A stretch of 64,000 nucleotides of DNA from NCBI RefSeq assembly GCF_025519785.1, contig NZ_JAOPKZ010000014.1:26851-90850 (forward strand), written 5' to 3'. Every line of letters starts with the position of its first letter. Positions within the stretch are counted from its first letter, which is position 1. The translations under genes were made by a program, and so were the position numbers. The DNA is from Staphylococcus marylandisciuri. GTDB lineage: Bacteria; Bacillota; Bacilli; Staphylococcales; Staphylococcaceae. This document shows, one piece after another, positions 19,136 to 29,820 of the stretch. Below the pieces are notes generated by a model. That model was not told the origin of the DNA and did no database searches. It was given only the letters and a program-made list of their open reading frames with translations.

Positions 19136-21409
19136 ATGAGTAAAAAAAGAATTTACGAGTATGCGAAAGAACAGAATTTAAAAAGTAAAGACGTGATCAA
19201 CGAATTAAAAAAGATGAATGTCGAGGTTTCAAACCACATGCAAGCGCTAGAAGATGATCAAATACAAGCGCTTAATAAGTTATATAGTAAAAATTCTTCT
19301 AATGAATCATCTAATACAAAGCAATCTGCTCAACATAATCACGCTCAGCAAAACCAAAAAAATAAATCTCTTCAAAAGAAAAAACAGACTAATAAACAGC
19401 ATGAAAATAATAAAAAGCAAACTACTAATTCCAAAAGTAATAAACAAGAGCAAAACGGCAACAATAAAAATAAAGCTAACTCTTCGAACGATAAGAAACA
19501 AAATAATAAAAGAAATAACTCAAATAACAATAAATCTAATCAACAACACAACAAAGGTAATAAACACCAATCTAAGAATAAGAAACAACATAAGAAAAAT
19601 AACAAACAAAACAAGCAACAAAAAAATACAAATGCTCGACCTGAGGTAAAAGAAAAACCTTCTCAAATTACCTACCAAGAGGGCATAACGGTTGGAGAGC
19701 TAGCAGAAAAATTAAATGTTGAGTCTTCAGAAATCATTAAAAAGCTATTTTTATTAGGCATTATGGCTAATATTAACCAAGCTTTAGACGATGAAACTGT
19801 TGAACTGATAGCCGATGATTATGAAGTAAAAGTTGAAAAAGAAGAAGTTATTGATGAGCAAGATTTATCAATCTATTTTGAAGATGAATCTGAAGATCCA
19901 GAAGCGTCAGAACGTCCAGCAGTAGTTACTATTATGGGGCACGTTGACCATGGTAAGACGACTTTACTCGATTCAATCCGCCATACTAAAGTGACAGCAG
20001 GAGAAGCTGGAGGTATCACACAACATATCGGTGCTTACCAAATTGAAAATAATGGTAAAGATATTACTTTCCTCGATACTCCAGGACATGCTGCTTTTAC
20101 TACTATGCGTGCCCGTGGAGCTCAAGTTACTGATATTACTATATTAGTTGTAGCTGCTGACGATGGTGTTATGCCGCAAACTATAGAAGCGATTAACCAT
20201 GCTAAAGAAGCTGATGTTCCTACGATCGTGGCAGTCAATAAGATTGATAAACCGACAGCTAATCCTGATCGCGTTATGCAGGAGTTAACTGAATATGGCT
20301 TAATCCCTGAAGATTGGGGTGGAGACACTATATTCGTACCCCTTTCTGCATTAAGTGGTGATGGAATAGAAGATTTATTGGAAATGATCGGTCTAGTTGC
20401 TGAAGTATCAGAGTTGAAAGCTAATAGTAAAAAGCAAGCTGTAGGTACAGTGATCGAAGCCGAACTAGATAAATCACGTGGTCCATCAGCATCATTACTT
20501 GTCCAAAATGGTACGCTTCATGTTGGAGATTCACTGGTAGTTGGTAATACTTATGGTCGTATACGTGCGATGGTAAATGATTTAGGACAACGCATTAAAG
20601 CTGCAGGTCCATCGACGCCAGTCGAAATCACAGGTATCCATGATGTGCCTCAAGCTGGAGATCGTTTTGTAGTCTTTAAAGATGAGAAGCAAGCACGTCG
20701 TATCGGTGAAGCACGAAGAGAAGAAAGCGTCATTCAACACCGTCAAGAAAGTAAAAACGTCTCTCTAGATAACTTATTTGAGCAGATGAAACAGGGTGAG
20801 ATGAAAGACCTTAATGTGATCATCAAAGGTGATGTTCAAGGATCAGTAGAGGCTTTATCTGCTTCGTTAATGAAGATTGATGTTGAAGGTGTCAATGTTC
20901 GAATTATCCACACTGCTGTTGGTGCTATTAATGAATCTGATGTAACTTTAGCAAACGCATCTAACGGTATCATTATCGGATTTAATGTTAGACCTGATGC
21001 TGGTGCAAAACGTGCAGCAGAAGCTGAAAATGTGGATATGCGATTACACCGCGTTATTTACAACGTTATTGAAGAAATAGAATCTGCAATGAAAGGCTTA
21101 CTCGATCCTGAATTTGAAGAAAAAGTTATTGGTCAGGCTGAAGTTCGCCAAACTTTCAAAGTATCTAAAGTAGGTACTATTGCAGGTAGTTATGTCATAG
21201 ATGGTAAGATAGTTCGTCACGCAGGTGTCCGTGTTATCAGAGATAATGTAGTACAATTTGAAGGTGAACTGGATACATTGAAACGTTACAAAGATGATGC
21301 TAAAGAAGTAGCGCAAGGCTATGAATGTGGTATAACTATTGCCAATTATAATGACATTAAAGAAGGCGATATTATTGAAGCTTTCGAAATGGTGGAAGTA
21401 GAAAGATAA
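19136..21409 (+). CDS. infB: Translation initiation factor IF-2
   Basis: IF-2 is the GTPase that places fMet-tRNA on the 30S subunit. ATG 19136 ([13 protein letters not shown]) has AAGGAG at 19123-19128; the frame opens at 19112 inside ylxQ but that is not homologous. Of 757 residues, 1-55 form the N-terminal IF2N domain, about 60-170 is an extreme Asn/Gln/Lys linker, then a second IF2N-like domain. The G domain has GHVDHGKT (about 268-275), DTPGH and NKID, followed by domains II-IV. The linker length varies between staphylococci. Confidence 0.98.
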   Translation: MSKKRIYEYAKEQNLKSKDVINELKKMNVEVSNHMQALEDDQIQALNKLYSKNSSNESSNTKQSAQHNHAQQNQKNKSLQKKKQTNKQHENNKKQTTNSKSNKQEQNGNNKNKANSSNDKKQNNKRNNSNNNKSNQQHNKGNKHQSKNKKQHKKNNKQNKQQKNTNARPEVKEKPSQITYQEGITVGELAEKLNVESSEIIKKLFLLGIMANINQALDDETVELIADDYEVKVEKEEVIDEQDLSIYFEDESEDPEASERPAVVTIMGHVDHGKTTLLDSIRHTKVTAGEAGGITQHIGAYQIENNGKDITFLDTPGHAAFTTMRARGAQVTDITILVVAADDGVMPQTIEAINHAKEADVPTIVAVNKIDKPTANPDRVMQELTEYGLIPEDWGGDTIFVPLSALSGDGIEDLLEMIGLVAEVSELKANSKKQAVGTVIEAELDKSRGPSASLLVQNGTLHVGDSLVVGNTYGRIRAMVNDLGQRIKAAGPSTPVEITGIHDVPQAGDRFVVFKDEKQARRIGEARREESVIQHRQESKNVSLDNLFEQMKQGEMKDLNVIIKGDVQGSVEALSASLMKIDVEGVNVRIIHTAVGAINESDVTLANASNGIIIGFNVRPDAGAKRAAEAENVDMRLHRVIYNVIEEIESAMKGLLDPEFEEKVIGQAEVRQTFKVSKVGTIAGSYVIDGKIVRHAGVRVIRDNVVQFEGELDTLKRYKDDAKEVAQGYECGITIANYNDIKEGDIIEAFEMVEVER

Positions 21410-21427
21410 AATTCATTTAATTAGAAT

Positions 21428-21480
21428 AGGTGTGGGAGTCATAACTGCTTGGATTAAGTTATACTACCACACCTTATCAT
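21428..21480 (+). terminator. Long hairpin after infB, probable terminator
   Basis: AGGTGTGG (21428-21435) pairs with CCACACCT (21467-21474) and an inner ATAACT pairs with AGTTAT. The following TATCATTATT is only moderately U-rich. Confidence 0.6.
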
Positions 21481-21603
21481 TATTGAAATAACTTATTCAT
21501 ACGCGGTTATACTCAAAGAAGGATAACTAGATTACACAAGTGATAGTATGCATTTTCTAGTAACTTATTAAATTGCCACTTAGTTTCTAACCTCTTGAAT
21601 GCA

Positions 21604-21900
21604 TGGGTTTGAGACATAAAGCTTTTGTGCTCTGGGAAACCGATTAACGGCGTCCCAAAAGCAGGATTGTCGACAGAAACGCTCACGATTCGGGAGCGGG
21701 AGAGAAATCTAATTTGAATAAAAAGATTTCGTCGTCCCCCCCAACTCGCTGTGCTTGTGGAAACTGAATTACCAGTTTCTCTGTGTTGTGGCCCCACCCC
21801 AACTCGCAGTGCTTGTAGAAACTGAATTACCAGTTTCTTTGTGTTGGGGCCCCCTCCCCAAATCCTCAACGCTTTTTGTCTCGACCTCCCTTCAGCATGT
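21604..21900. repeat. Mosaic repeat cluster: GCGGGAC-family module plus two STAR units
   Basis: The 632-bp infB-rbfA gap has no credible gene. From 21604 it carries a reverse-oriented extension module (GATTAACGG, GTCGACAGAAACGCTCACG), a shortened GGAGCGGGAGAGAAATCT module (21691-21708) with ATTTGAATAAAAAGATTTCGT, and then two STAR units. A TCTCGACCTCC end lies near 21880. Between 21480 and 21600 and from 21900 to 21965 I see only AT-rich sequence. Confidence 0.8.
21741..21853. repeat. Two tandem STAR elements, 58-bp period
   Basis: TGTTGTGGCCCC (21784-21795) and TGTTGGGGCCCC (21842-21853) match the published S. aureus STAR consensus and are exactly 58 bp apart. Each is preceded by CAACTCGC-GTGCTTGT and a GAAACTG/CAGTTTC hairpin. 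The two units differ at only a few positions. Confidence 0.85.
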
Positions 21901-21965
21901 AAATCGCAAAATAATGACATTTCTGAGTTGTTTGAGACGATGCTTAAACCCTTAAATCTTTAATA

Positions 21966-21995
21966 TTGACTAGAAGAATTTTCTTAGTTTATAAT
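21966..21995 (+). promoter_or_regulatory. Sigma-A promoter of rbfA
   Basis: TTGACT (21966-21971) and TATAAT (21990-21995) are 18 bp apart, 47 bp before the rbfA start. So rbfA-truB-ribF can be transcribed independently of infB. Confidence 0.8.
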
Positions 21996-22041
21996 CTTGA
22001 GGTACAATAATTATAAGCAAAGACGAACGAGGTGAAATAAG

Positions 22042-22386
22042 TTGAATTTACGAGCTGAACGCGTTGGAGAACAAATGAAACAAGAAATAATGGATATCGT
22101 TAATAATAAAGTGAAAGATCCTCGTATCGGTTTTTTAACCATTACAGATGTGCATCTAACCAATGATTTATCACAGGCTAAAGTATATTTAACAGTACTG
22201 GGAAGTAAAGAAGAAGTCGAAAAAACGTTTAAAGGTCTTGAGAAGGCCAAAGGATTTATTAAATCCGAACTTGGTTCTAGAATGCGTCTTCGTGTAGTTC
22301 CAGAATTAGATTTTGATTATGATGAATCGATTGAGTACGGAAATAAGATTGAAAGGTTAATACAAGACTTGCATAAAAACGACTGA
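22042..22386 (+). CDS. rbfA: 30S ribosome-binding factor RbfA
   Basis: RbfA is a KH-like cold-shock assembly factor for 16S rRNA maturation. The TTG at 22042 ([13 protein letters not shown]) follows GAGGTG with suitable spacing. Motifs include the N-terminal [30 protein letters not shown] and MRLRVVPEL. At 114 residues the length is normal. An intrinsic terminator separates it from truB. Confidence 0.95.
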   Translation: MNLRAERVGEQMKQEIMDIVNNKVKDPRIGFLTITDVHLTNDLSQAKVYLTVLGSKEEVEKTFKGLEKAKGFIKSELGSRMRLRVVPELDFDYDESIEYGNKIERLIQDLHKND

Positions 22387-22396
22387 CTATTAGTAG

Positions 22397-22437
22397 AACT
22401 GGAACAAAATTATGGTGATTTTTCGTTCCAGTTTTTT
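22397..22437 (+). terminator. Intrinsic terminator between rbfA and truB
   Basis: AACTGGAAC (22397-22405) pairs perfectly with GTTCCAGTT (22425-22433), with the stem running into TTTTTT. Partial termination is likely, because no separate truB promoter is evident in the 25 bp that remain. Confidence 0.85.
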
Positions 22438-22471
22438 CATGTGTAGCATATAAATTAAGGAGATGAGTGCT

Positions 22472-23389
22472 GTGTATCATGGAATTCTACCAATTTATAA
22501 AGAACGAGGGTTAACTAGTCACGATGTAGTATTTAAATTACGAAAGATATTAAAGACTAAGAAAATCGGTCATACTGGAACGCTCGACCCTGAAGTTGAT
22601 GGCGTGCTACCTGTGTGTATCGGTTCCGCTACTAAAGTTAGCGATTACATTATGGAAATGGGGAAATCTTACCGCGCAACGGTTACGATTGGTATGTCAA
22701 CCACTACTGAAGATCAAACCGGCGAAATAATAGACAAGCAAGTTATATCTGCTGGTACTTTATCAGAACAAGAGGTTGATGAGGCTTTGAAGCATTTCAG
22801 AGGAAAGATTGAACAAGTCCCACCTATGTATTCGTCGGTTAAGGTTAATGGAAGAAAGCTATATGAATATGCTCGTAACGGAGAAACTGTAGAGCGTCCA
22901 GTAAGACAGGTTTACATAAAAGGTATTAAACGTGTTTCAGAATTACATTATGAAGACGATTTATGTTATTTTAGTCTTGATATTACTTGTGGAAAAGGAA
23001 CGTATATAAGAACTTTAGCGACTGATATTGGTAAAATTTTAGGTCTACCTGCACATATGTCGAAATTAACTCGACTAGCGAGTGGTGGCTTTACACTTGA
23101 TGACGCTAAGCGTCTCGAGGATGTTAAAGAGCACATTGAGCACGACTCGTTACAAGATGCACTCTATCCGATAGAATATGGGGTGAAAGGGTTACCACAT
23201 ATTATTATCACTAATGAACTAATGAAGAAACAAATTAAAAATGGTCAAAAGTTTAAACGAGACCTATTTAAAGAAGAAATTAGTGAAACTGTTGTCTTAC
23301 TAGATGGCACTACTAACAAAGTACTCGCCCTCTATACACCTCATCCTACTCAAAGGGATGAAATTAAACCGAAGAAAGTTTTTAACTAA
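22472..23389 (+). CDS. truB: tRNA pseudouridine(55) synthase TruB
   Basis: TruB converts U55 in the T-loop of tRNAs to pseudouridine. I choose GTG 22472 ([13 protein letters not shown], 305 residues), with AAGGAGA about 8 nt upstream; ATG 22463 lies within that Shine-Dalgarno. The catalytic aspartate is D39 in GHTGTLDP. The next residues read EVDGVLP, with D43 where alanine or threonine is usual, a notable but not obviously disabling change. The motif [16 protein letters not shown] and the [11 protein letters not shown] segment are intact. ribF follows 12 bp later. Confidence 0.95.
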   Translation: MYHGILPIYKERGLTSHDVVFKLRKILKTKKIGHTGTLDPEVDGVLPVCIGSATKVSDYIMEMGKSYRATVTIGMSTTTEDQTGEIIDKQVISAGTLSEQEVDEALKHFRGKIEQVPPMYSSVKVNGRKLYEYARNGETVERPVRQVYIKGIKRVSELHYEDDLCYFSLDITCGKGTYIRTLATDIGKILGLPAHMSKLTRLASGGFTLDDAKRLEDVKEHIEHDSLQDALYPIEYGVKGLPHIIITNELMKKQIKNGQKFKRDLFKEEISETVVLLDGTTNKVLALYTPHPTQRDEIKPKKVFN

Positions 23390-23401
23390 AGGAGTAATAA
23401 T

Positions 23402-24373
23402 ATGAAAGTTATTGAAATAACGCATCCAATTAGAGAGGATCAATATATTCAAGATGATGTAGCGATGGCTTTTGGCTTTTTTGATGGAATGCATCGTGGT
23501 CATGATCAGGTATTTCAAGCGTTAAATGATGTAGCTCAAGAGAAGAACTTGAAGAAGGCTGTTATGACTTTTGATCCTCATCCTTCAGTGGTGCTCAATC
23601 CCAAGCGCAAACGCACCGATTACCTTACTCCTATAAGTGATAAAATAGAAATTCTCAAACAATATGATATCGATTACTGTATAGTTATTAACTTTTCATC
23701 TAAGTTCGCTAGCGTGACCTCTGAAACTTTTATCAATGACTATATATTAAAGAATCATGTTAAGGAAGTCATAGCTGGTTTTGACTTTACATTTGGTAAG
23801 TTCGGCAAAGGTAACATGATGATTTTACAAGAGATGGATGAGTTCAATACCACTATAGTCAGTAAACAAGAAATGGAATCCGAGAAGATTTCTACCACTG
23901 CTATTAGAGCTGCATTAAAAGAGGGTAATCTGCAGAAAGCTAATGAACAACTCGGCTATCGCTATCGAATTAAAGGTACTGTGGTTCAAGGAGAAAAGAG
24001 AGGGCGCACAATTGGCTTCCCAACAGCTAATGTGCAACCAAGTGATGACTACGTCTTTCCTAAAAAAGGTGTTTATGCTGTAAGCATGCTGCTAGGTTCA
24101 AGTAATAAACTGTATCGTGGCGTGGCTAACGTAGGCGTGAAACCTACATTTCACGATCCATCCCAAGCTCAAGTAGTAATTGAAGTTAATCTGTTTGATT
24201 TTAATGAGAATATTTATGGCGAACGTGTAGAAGTTTATTGGCATCACTTCCTTCGCCCAGAAATTAAATTTGACGGCATTGATCCACTTGTGGAACAAAT
24301 GAATAAAGACACCGAACAAGCAAAGCATTTATTATCAGTTGATTTTGGCGATGAAATGACTTATAATATTTAA
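23402..24373 (+). CDS. ribF: Bifunctional riboflavin kinase/FAD synthetase
   Basis: RibF makes FMN from riboflavin and FAD from FMN. The N-terminal adenylyltransferase domain has the nucleotidyltransferase motif GFFDGMHRGHD (near 29-39) and ISTTAIR. The C-terminal flavokinase domain (about 185-310) has GRTIGFPTANV. ATG 23402 has AAGGAG upstream. The 323-residue length is normal. No FMN riboswitch precedes it; it is read with truB. Confidence 0.97.
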   Translation: MKVIEITHPIREDQYIQDDVAMAFGFFDGMHRGHDQVFQALNDVAQEKNLKKAVMTFDPHPSVVLNPKRKRTDYLTPISDKIEILKQYDIDYCIVINFSSKFASVTSETFINDYILKNHVKEVIAGFDFTFGKFGKGNMMILQEMDEFNTTIVSKQEMESEKISTTAIRAALKEGNLQKANEQLGYRYRIKGTVVQGEKRGRTIGFPTANVQPSDDYVFPKKGVYAVSMLLGSSNKLYRGVANVGVKPTFHDPSQAQVVIEVNLFDFNENIYGERVEVYWHHFLRPEIKFDGIDPLVEQMNKDTEQAKHLLSVDFGDEMTYNI

Positions 24374-24503
24374 GTCGAAGTATTAGAGATACATTTTAAG
24401 GCTCTAATTATTCGCTGTAAGCACCTTATACTTGGCAGATTGAAACTCCGACGTCTTGCTCAGTTTAAGGAGCATAATTATTATACTTAGGAGGAATTTT
24501 TAA
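24374..24503 (+). promoter_or_regulatory. rpsO leader with foldable segments
   Basis: The region contains TTAGAG/CTCTAA (24384-24408 area) and CTCC/GGAG pairing across 24446-24473 just before the rpsO Shine-Dalgarno (AGGAGG). Ribosomal protein S15 represses its own mRNA through a leader structure in several bacteria; whether this fold does so here is inference. A TTGCTC-17-TATTAT pair at 24456-24484 resembles a promoter but would start transcription inside the Shine-Dalgarno. Confidence 0.35.
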
Positions 24504-24773
24504 ATGGCAATTTCACAAGAGCATAAAGATCAACTTATTCAAGAGTACCGTACTCATGAAAAGGATACTGGTTCTCCAGAAGTACAAGTTGCTGTATTAA
24601 CTGCAGAAATTTCTGCGTTAAATGATCATTTACGTCAGCACAAAAAAGACCACCATTCACGTCGTGGACTATTAAAAATGGTAGGTCGTCGTAGACATTT
24701 ATTAAACTATTTACGTAGAAAAGATATTCAACGTTACCGTAACCTAATTAAATCATTAGGCATCCGTCGTTAA
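24504..24773 (+). CDS. rpsO: 30S ribosomal protein S15
   Basis: S15 binds 16S rRNA early in platform assembly. The 89-residue protein shows the family signature [19 protein letters not shown] and ends KSLGIRR. ATG 24504 follows AGGAGG. It is followed by a very strong terminator, so pnp is mostly separately transcribed. Confidence 0.98.
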   Translation: MAISQEHKDQLIQEYRTHEKDTGSPEVQVAVLTAEISALNDHLRQHKKDHHSRRGLLKMVGRRRHLLNYLRRKDIQRYRNLIKSLGIRR

Positions 24774-24836
24774 TATTGATTATATTCGAGACAACATTGA
24801 GGATTATAGAAGTATAATGATCATGTTTGTTTCATG

Positions 24837-24894
24837 GAGCCCTAGCACTATAGCTTTATTATCAGAACTATAGTGCATTCGAGGGCTCTTTTTT
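24837..24894 (+). terminator. Strong intrinsic terminator after rpsO
   Basis: GAGCCC (24837-24842) pairs with GGGCTC (24883-24888) and an inner GCACTATAG pairs with CTATAGTGC. TTTTTTATTT follows. The stem is long with a small internal bulge. Confidence 0.92.
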
Positions 24895-25052
24895 ATTTAA
24901 GCTTTTTAAAAGAGATTTGTATATATTAGGAGATTAAATGGTTTAAATTAAGATGATTCATCATGTTACAACAGTGTGATTACCTACACGTGCATAGTTA
25001 ATAGATCCAACTAGCTACCATGCGTAAGAAGTGTGATTTAAATTCAGTTCGT

Positions 25053-25348
25053 TTGGATGCGGTTGAGATATAAAGATTTGTGCTCACGGAAAGTGATTAA
25101 CGGTGTCCTAAAAGCAGGGTTTTCGACTGAAATACTCACGATTCGGGAGCGGGACAGAAATCTAATTTGAATAAAAAGATTTCGTAGTCCCGCCCCGGCA
25201 AGGATGACTAGAATTGAAAAAAGCTTGATACAAGCGCATTTTCAAATCAGTCATCTACTGCCAAGATGCTGAAAGAGGTTGAGACATTACATTATGTCCC
25301 AGTTTCTCTTTGTTGTCACATCCTAATCGCTTTTGTCCCGACCTCTCT
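25053..25348. repeat. Full modular repeat cluster, reverse orientation
   Basis: The 723-bp rpsO-pnp gap holds, after the terminator, AT-rich sequence to about 25050 and then this cluster. Its parts are extension module GATTAACGGTGTCC...TTTTCGACTGAAATACTCACG, main module GGAGCGGGACAGAAATCT (25145-25162) to CAGTCATCTACTGCCAAGATG, a GAGACATTACATTATGTCCC hairpin end, a STAR-like relic CTCTTTGTTGTCAC, and TTTTGTCCCGACCTC. From 25349 to 25496 I see only AT-rich sequence that must hold the pnp promoter. Confidence 0.85.
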
Positions 25349-25496
25349 ATTGAATGGTATGTGCGTGTTCTATGAGTATTAAACTATAAACTTTAAAAAA
25401 AATTACTAATCACTTAGTGAAATATGAGAAAGCAATATAAAAAAGTGATCATAAATGATATGATAGAAATAATAGATGTTAGAGGGGAGAATTATA

Positions 25497-27599
25497 ATGT
25501 CTCAAGAGAAGAAAGTATTTAAAACAGAGTGGGGCAATCGTTCACTAACTATCGAGACAGGTCAATTAGCTAAACAAGCAAATGGTGCAGTACTAGTACG
25601 CTATGGAGATACAGTCGTACTCTCTACAGCTGTGGCTTCAAAAGAACCTCGAGATACGGACTTTTTCCCGTTAATGGTAAACTTTGAGGAGAAAATGTAT
25701 GCTGCGGGTAAAATACCAGGCGGTTTCAAAAAAAGAGAGGGTAGACCTAGTGACGAAGCTACACTTACTGCACGTCTAATTGATAGACCTATTCGTCCTT
25801 TATTCCCTAAAGGTTATCGCCATGATGTACAAATAATGAATACAGTATTGAGCGCGGATCCTGATTGTTCACCTGAAATGGCGGCTATGATCGGTTCTTC
25901 TATGGCATTAAGCGTGTCAGATATTCCGTTTCAAGGACCTATTGCAGGTGTCAATGTAGGTTTTATAGATGGGAAGTATGTGATTAATCCTACTGCGGAA
26001 CAACAAGAGACCTCTCGTCTAGATTTAGAGGTAGCTGGACATAAAGACGCCGTAAATATGGTAGAAGCAGGAGCAAGCGAGATCACAGAAGAGGAAATGC
26101 TTGATGCCATCTTCTTTGGACATGAAGAAATCAAACGATTAGTTGCCTTTCAAGAAGAAATAATCGAGCATATTCAGCCTGAAAAACAAGAGTTCGTGCC
26201 ACCACAAGATGATGTGTCACTTATAGAACAAGTCACTCAACTTACTCATGAGAAGGGCCTCAAAGAAGCTGTTCTCACTTTTGATAAGAAGCAACGAGAT
26301 GACAATTTAGAAGCACTTAAGAATGAAGTGCTTAGTGAATTTGAAGATGAAGAAGATCCAGAAAATGAATCTTTACTTGCTGAGGTAGCTACTATCTTCG
26401 GTGATTTGGTGAAAGAGGAAGTTCGACGTCTTATAACTGAAGAAAAGATTCGACCAGATGGACGTAAGACTGATGAAATCCGCCCATTAGAATCAGAAGT
26501 TAGTCTATTACCTCGTGCTCACGGTTCTGGCTTGTTTACACGTGGTCAAACACAAGCACTGTCAGTTTTAACACTTGGTGCCTTAAGTGAGTTCCAGCTT
26601 ATTGATGGTTTAGGAGAAGAAGAAGAAAAAAGGTTTATGCATCATTACAACTTCCCTAATTTCTCTGTAGGTGAAACAGGCCCTGTACGTTCTCCCGGAC
26701 GCCGCGAAATTGGCCACGGTGCTTTAGGTGAGCGCGCTCTACGTTACATTATTCCAGACACTAAAGACTTCCCATATACAGTGCGTATAGTAAGTGAAGT
26801 TCTTGAATCAAATGGTTCTTCATCCCAAGCTTCAATTTGTGGTTCTACACTTGCATTGATGGATGCAGGGGTACCTATTAAAGCACCTGTAGCAGGTATT
26901 GCCATGGGATTAGTGACGAATGATGATGACTATACAATTCTTACTGATATTCAAGGTATGGAAGACGCATTAGGTGATATGGACTTTAAAGTTGCTGGGA
27001 CAGCAAAAGGCATCACTGCGATTCAAATGGATATTAAAATAGATGGTTTGACGAAAGAAATTATCCAAGAAGCTTTAGAACAAGCTCGTGAAGGTCGCTT
27101 AACAATCTTAAATCATATGATGGATACTATAGACACGCCACGCTCAGAATTAAGTGCTTACGCTCCTAAAGTTGAAACGATGAACATCTCTCCTGATAAG
27201 ATTAGAGATGTAATTGGACCAGGTGGTAAGAAGATTAATGAAATTATCGATGAAACTGGGGTTAAGCTCGATATTGAACAAGATGGTACTATCTTTATTG
27301 GTGCTATAGATCAGAATGCAATTCATAGAGCGAGAGAAATCATTGAGGAACTAACTCGCGAGGCAGAAGTAGGTCAAGTCTACGATGCCAAAGTGAAGCG
27401 CATCGAAAAATATGGAGCGTTTGTTGAATTATTCCCAGGTAAAGATGCACTAGTGCACATTTCACAAATCGCTAATGAACGAATTAATCGTGTTGAGGAT
27501 GTCCTAAAAATAGGAGATACAATTAGAGTTAAAGTTACAGAAATAGATCATCACGGTAGAGTTAATGCTTCTCGCAGAGCATTGTTTAATAAAAAATAA
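25497..27599 (+). CDS. pnp: Polyribonucleotide nucleotidyltransferase (PNPase)
   Basis: PNPase degrades RNA 3' to 5' phosphorolytically and is part of the RNA-decay machinery with RNase J and RNase Y. ATG 25497 ([12 protein letters not shown]) follows AGGGGAGA; the frame opens at 25476 without homology. The 700 residues hold two RNase PH domains with an intervening alpha-helical domain, then KH ([15 protein letters not shown] near 560) and S1 ([20 protein letters not shown] near 630). Two sister RNases, rnjB and rny, are in the same window. Confidence 0.98.
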   Translation: MSQEKKVFKTEWGNRSLTIETGQLAKQANGAVLVRYGDTVVLSTAVASKEPRDTDFFPLMVNFEEKMYAAGKIPGGFKKREGRPSDEATLTARLIDRPIRPLFPKGYRHDVQIMNTVLSADPDCSPEMAAMIGSSMALSVSDIPFQGPIAGVNVGFIDGKYVINPTAEQQETSRLDLEVAGHKDAVNMVEAGASEITEEEMLDAIFFGHEEIKRLVAFQEEIIEHIQPEKQEFVPPQDDVSLIEQVTQLTHEKGLKEAVLTFDKKQRDDNLEALKNEVLSEFEDEEDPENESLLAEVATIFGDLVKEEVRRLITEEKIRPDGRKTDEIRPLESEVSLLPRAHGSGLFTRGQTQALSVLTLGALSEFQLIDGLGEEEEKRFMHHYNFPNFSVGETGPVRSPGRREIGHGALGERALRYIIPDTKDFPYTVRIVSEVLESNGSSSQASICGSTLALMDAGVPIKAPVAGIAMGLVTNDDDYTILTDIQGMEDALGDMDFKVAGTAKGITAIQMDIKIDGLTKEIIQEALEQAREGRLTILNHMMDTIDTPRSELSAYAPKVETMNISPDKIRDVIGPGGKKINEIIDETGVKLDIEQDGTIFIGAIDQNAIHRAREIIEELTREAEVGQVYDAKVKRIEKYGAFVELFPGKDALVHISQIANERINRVEDVLKIGDTIRVKVTEIDHHGRVNASRRALFNKK

Positions 27600-27615
27600 T
27601 ATTTATGCTGATATA

Positions 27616-27653
27616 CGGTTGTGGAAGTTGTTAATTTCCATAACCGCTTTTTT
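27616..27653 (+). terminator. Intrinsic terminator after pnp
   Basis: CGGTTGTGGAA (27616-27626) pairs with TTCCATAACCG (27636-27646), with one G-T wobble, followed by CTTTTTT. Confidence 0.88.
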
Positions 27654-27689
27654 ATCTGATCAAAGCCTAATTAGTTAGTTATATAATGC

Positions 27690-27848
27690 GGTTGAGTCTA
27701 AAAAGTGGTCGTGCTCAAGGTAATCGATTAACGGTGTCTCAAAAGCAGGGTTTTCGACAGACACGCTCACCATTCGACAATAATTTGAAAAATAATTCTG
27801 CTCAACGTTCAGTTACGTTCAAATCCTAACATTTATGTCACGACCGCT
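27690..27848. repeat. Degenerate extension module of the modular repeat, before rnjB
   Basis: The 407-bp pnp-rnjB gap holds only this relic: GGTTGAGTCTAAAAAG, CGATTAACGGTGTCTCAAAAG, TTTTCGACAGACACGCTCACC and TTTATGTCACGACC, in the same order as the end modules of the 25.1 kb cluster. The central GCGGGAC inverted pair is missing. The rest of the gap to 28006 is AT-rich with no clear signal beyond the rnjB AGGAGGT. Confidence 0.7.
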
Positions 27849-28006
27849 TTACTGTAATACATCAGCTAATCAAATTGCGTAAAACTTTAATAGTAAGCGT
27901 GTATGCGGACTTCATTGAATACTTTTATAGTGTACATAATTATTAATTTAACTTATAATATACTATGAGTTTGTATGGTCGGGGATTCAAAATAGGAGGT
28001 AAAATT

Positions 28007-29680
28007 TTGAGTTTAATAAAGAAAAAAAATAAAGATATTCGTATAATTCCTCTTGGTGGCGTCGGGGAGATTGCGAAGAATATGTATATCGTCGAAGTAG
28101 ACGATGAAATGTTCATGCTCGATGCAGGGCTTATGTTCCCAGAAGATGAAATGCTTGGCGTAGACGTGGTTATTCCTGATATTCAATATGTAGTCGAGAA
28201 TAAACATCGTCTAAAAGGAATTTTTCTAACTCATGGACACGAGCATGCGATTGGTGCAGCATCCTATGTTTTAGAGCAAGTAGACGCCCCAGTGTACGGT
28301 TCACGTTTAACGCTTGCATTGGTTAAAGAGAGTGTTAAAGCGCGTAATGTCAATAAGAAGATTAGATATTATGTCGTTAATGACGAATCCGTGATGCGCT
28401 TTAAAGGTGTGAACGTGACGTTCTTCAATACTACGCATAGCATACCTGATAGTTTAGGTGTATGTCTTCATACTTCGTATGGAGCAATTGTCTATACTGG
28501 AGAATTTAAATTTGATCAAAGCTTACATGGTCAGTATGCACCTGACATTAAAAAAATGACTGAGATAGGTGAAGAGGGTGTCTTTGCTTTGATCAGTGAT
28601 TCAGCTGAGGCAGAGAAACCGGGTTATAACACACCAGAGAATGTGATCGAACGCCACATGTATGATGCGTTTACGAAAGTGAAAGGTCGTTTGATCGTAT
28701 CATGCTATGCTTCTAATTTCGTACGCATCCAACAAGTACTGAACATAGCTAGTCGACTCAATCGCAAGGTTTCGTTCTTAGGCCGTTCGTTAGAATCATC
28801 TTTCAATACTGCGCGTAAGATGGGGTATTTCGATATACCTAAAGATCTATTAGTGCCGATCAATGAAATAGAGAACTATCCTAAAAATGAAGTTATTATT
28901 ATAGCAACAGGGATGCAAGGCGAACCTGTAGAAGCTTTAAATAAAATGGCACAACAAAAACATAATATAATGAATATTGAAGAAGGGGATTCAGTATTCT
29001 TAGCTATTACAGCTTCAGCTAGTATGGAAGTTATTGTTGGAAACACCTTGAATGAGCTCGTGCGTGCGGGAGCAGAAATCATCCCAAATAATAGTAAGAT
29101 TCACGCCTCTAGTCACGGGTGTATGGAAGAGTTAAAAATGATGATTAACCTCATGCGTCCAGAGTATTTTATACCGGTAAATGGTGAATTTAAAATGCAA
29201 ATTGCTCATGCTAAATTAGCCAACGAATCAGGAGTCGACCCTGAAAAGATTTTCCTTGTTGAAAAAGGCGATGTTGTTAACTATGACGGTAAAGAAATGA
29301 TTCTAAATGAAAAAGTTAACTCAGGTAATGTGCTCATTGATGGATTAGGCGTAGGCGACGTAGGAAACATCGTGTTACGAGACAGACATCTATTGGCTGA
29401 AGATGGTATCTTTATCGCTGTTGTGACACTTGATCCACGCAATCGTCGCATCGCTGCTGGTCCAGAAATACAGTCGCGAGGTTTCGTGTATGTGAGAGAA
29501 AGTGAAGAATTATTACATGAAGCGGAAAGAAAAGTAAAAGAAATAGTAGATCAAGGATTACAAGAAAAACGTATTGAGTGGTCTGAGATTAAACAGAACA
29601 TGCGTGATCAAATAAGCAAACTTTTATTTGAAAATACTAAACGCCGACCAATGATTATTCCTGTAATCTCCGAAATATAA
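28007..29680 (+). CDS. rnjB: Ribonuclease J2
   Basis: RNase J2 is the metallo-beta-lactamase/beta-CASP partner of RNase J1 in mRNA 5' processing. The TTG at 28007 ([18 protein letters not shown]) follows AGGAGGT and gives 557 residues; the open frame from 27965 is not homologous. The metal-binding motif, HGHEDHIG in J1, reads HGHEHAIGA here. This degeneration is typical of staphylococcal J2, which is known to be weakly active or inactive alone. beta-CASP and C-terminal domains are complete, ending IPVISEI. Confidence 0.95.
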   Translation: MSLIKKKNKDIRIIPLGGVGEIAKNMYIVEVDDEMFMLDAGLMFPEDEMLGVDVVIPDIQYVVENKHRLKGIFLTHGHEHAIGAASYVLEQVDAPVYGSRLTLALVKESVKARNVNKKIRYYVVNDESVMRFKGVNVTFFNTTHSIPDSLGVCLHTSYGAIVYTGEFKFDQSLHGQYAPDIKKMTEIGEEGVFALISDSAEAEKPGYNTPENVIERHMYDAFTKVKGRLIVSCYASNFVRIQQVLNIASRLNRKVSFLGRSLESSFNTARKMGYFDIPKDLLVPINEIENYPKNEVIIIATGMQGEPVEALNKMAQQKHNIMNIEEGDSVFLAITASASMEVIVGNTLNELVRAGAEIIPNNSKIHASSHGCMEELKMMINLMRPEYFIPVNGEFKMQIAHAKLANESGVDPEKIFLVEKGDVVNYDGKEMILNEKVNSGNVLIDGLGVGDVGNIVLRDRHLLAEDGIFIAVVTLDPRNRRIAAGPEIQSRGFVYVRESEELLHEAERKVKEIVDQGLQEKRIEWSEIKQNMRDQISKLLFENTKRRPMIIPVISEI

Positions 29681-29693
29681 TAAGATAAAATTT

Positions 29694-29785
29694 TAAAGAG
29701 GTTGAGACGAAGCGGATGGATGTTATATTACAGCTATGTTGTGAAAGCAGGTCATTCGCTTGCTGTCTTTACCTCTTTCATCTTA
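29694..29785 (+). terminator. Long stem after rnjB, possible terminator
   Basis: AAAGAGGT (29694-29701) pairs with ACCTCTTT (29770-29777), with an inner AAGCG/CGCTT pair. The U-tract is short. Confidence 0.5.
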
Positions 29786-29820
29786 AATGCTAAATAGAGA
29801 GTTAAAGAAGGTGTAAAAGT

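Noticed and set aside
19254..19649. 131-residue second-frame ORF inside infB
   Set aside because: It is an Ile/Lys/Asn-rich frame caused by the A-rich Asn/Gln/Lys linker of IF-2, not an overlapping gene.
21513..21955. Open frames of 135 (minus) and 66 (plus) residues in the infB-rbfA gap
   Set aside because: They run through the STAR and GCGGGAC repeats and simply translate the repeated DNA; no credible ribosome-binding site.
23390..23401. FMN riboswitch for ribF
   Set aside because: Only 12 bp separate truB and ribF, so no riboswitch can fit.
24456..24484. TTGCTC-17-TATTAT promoter-like pair before rpsO
   Set aside because: Its transcription start would fall inside the rpsO Shine-Dalgarno, so it is kept only as a note in the leader entry.
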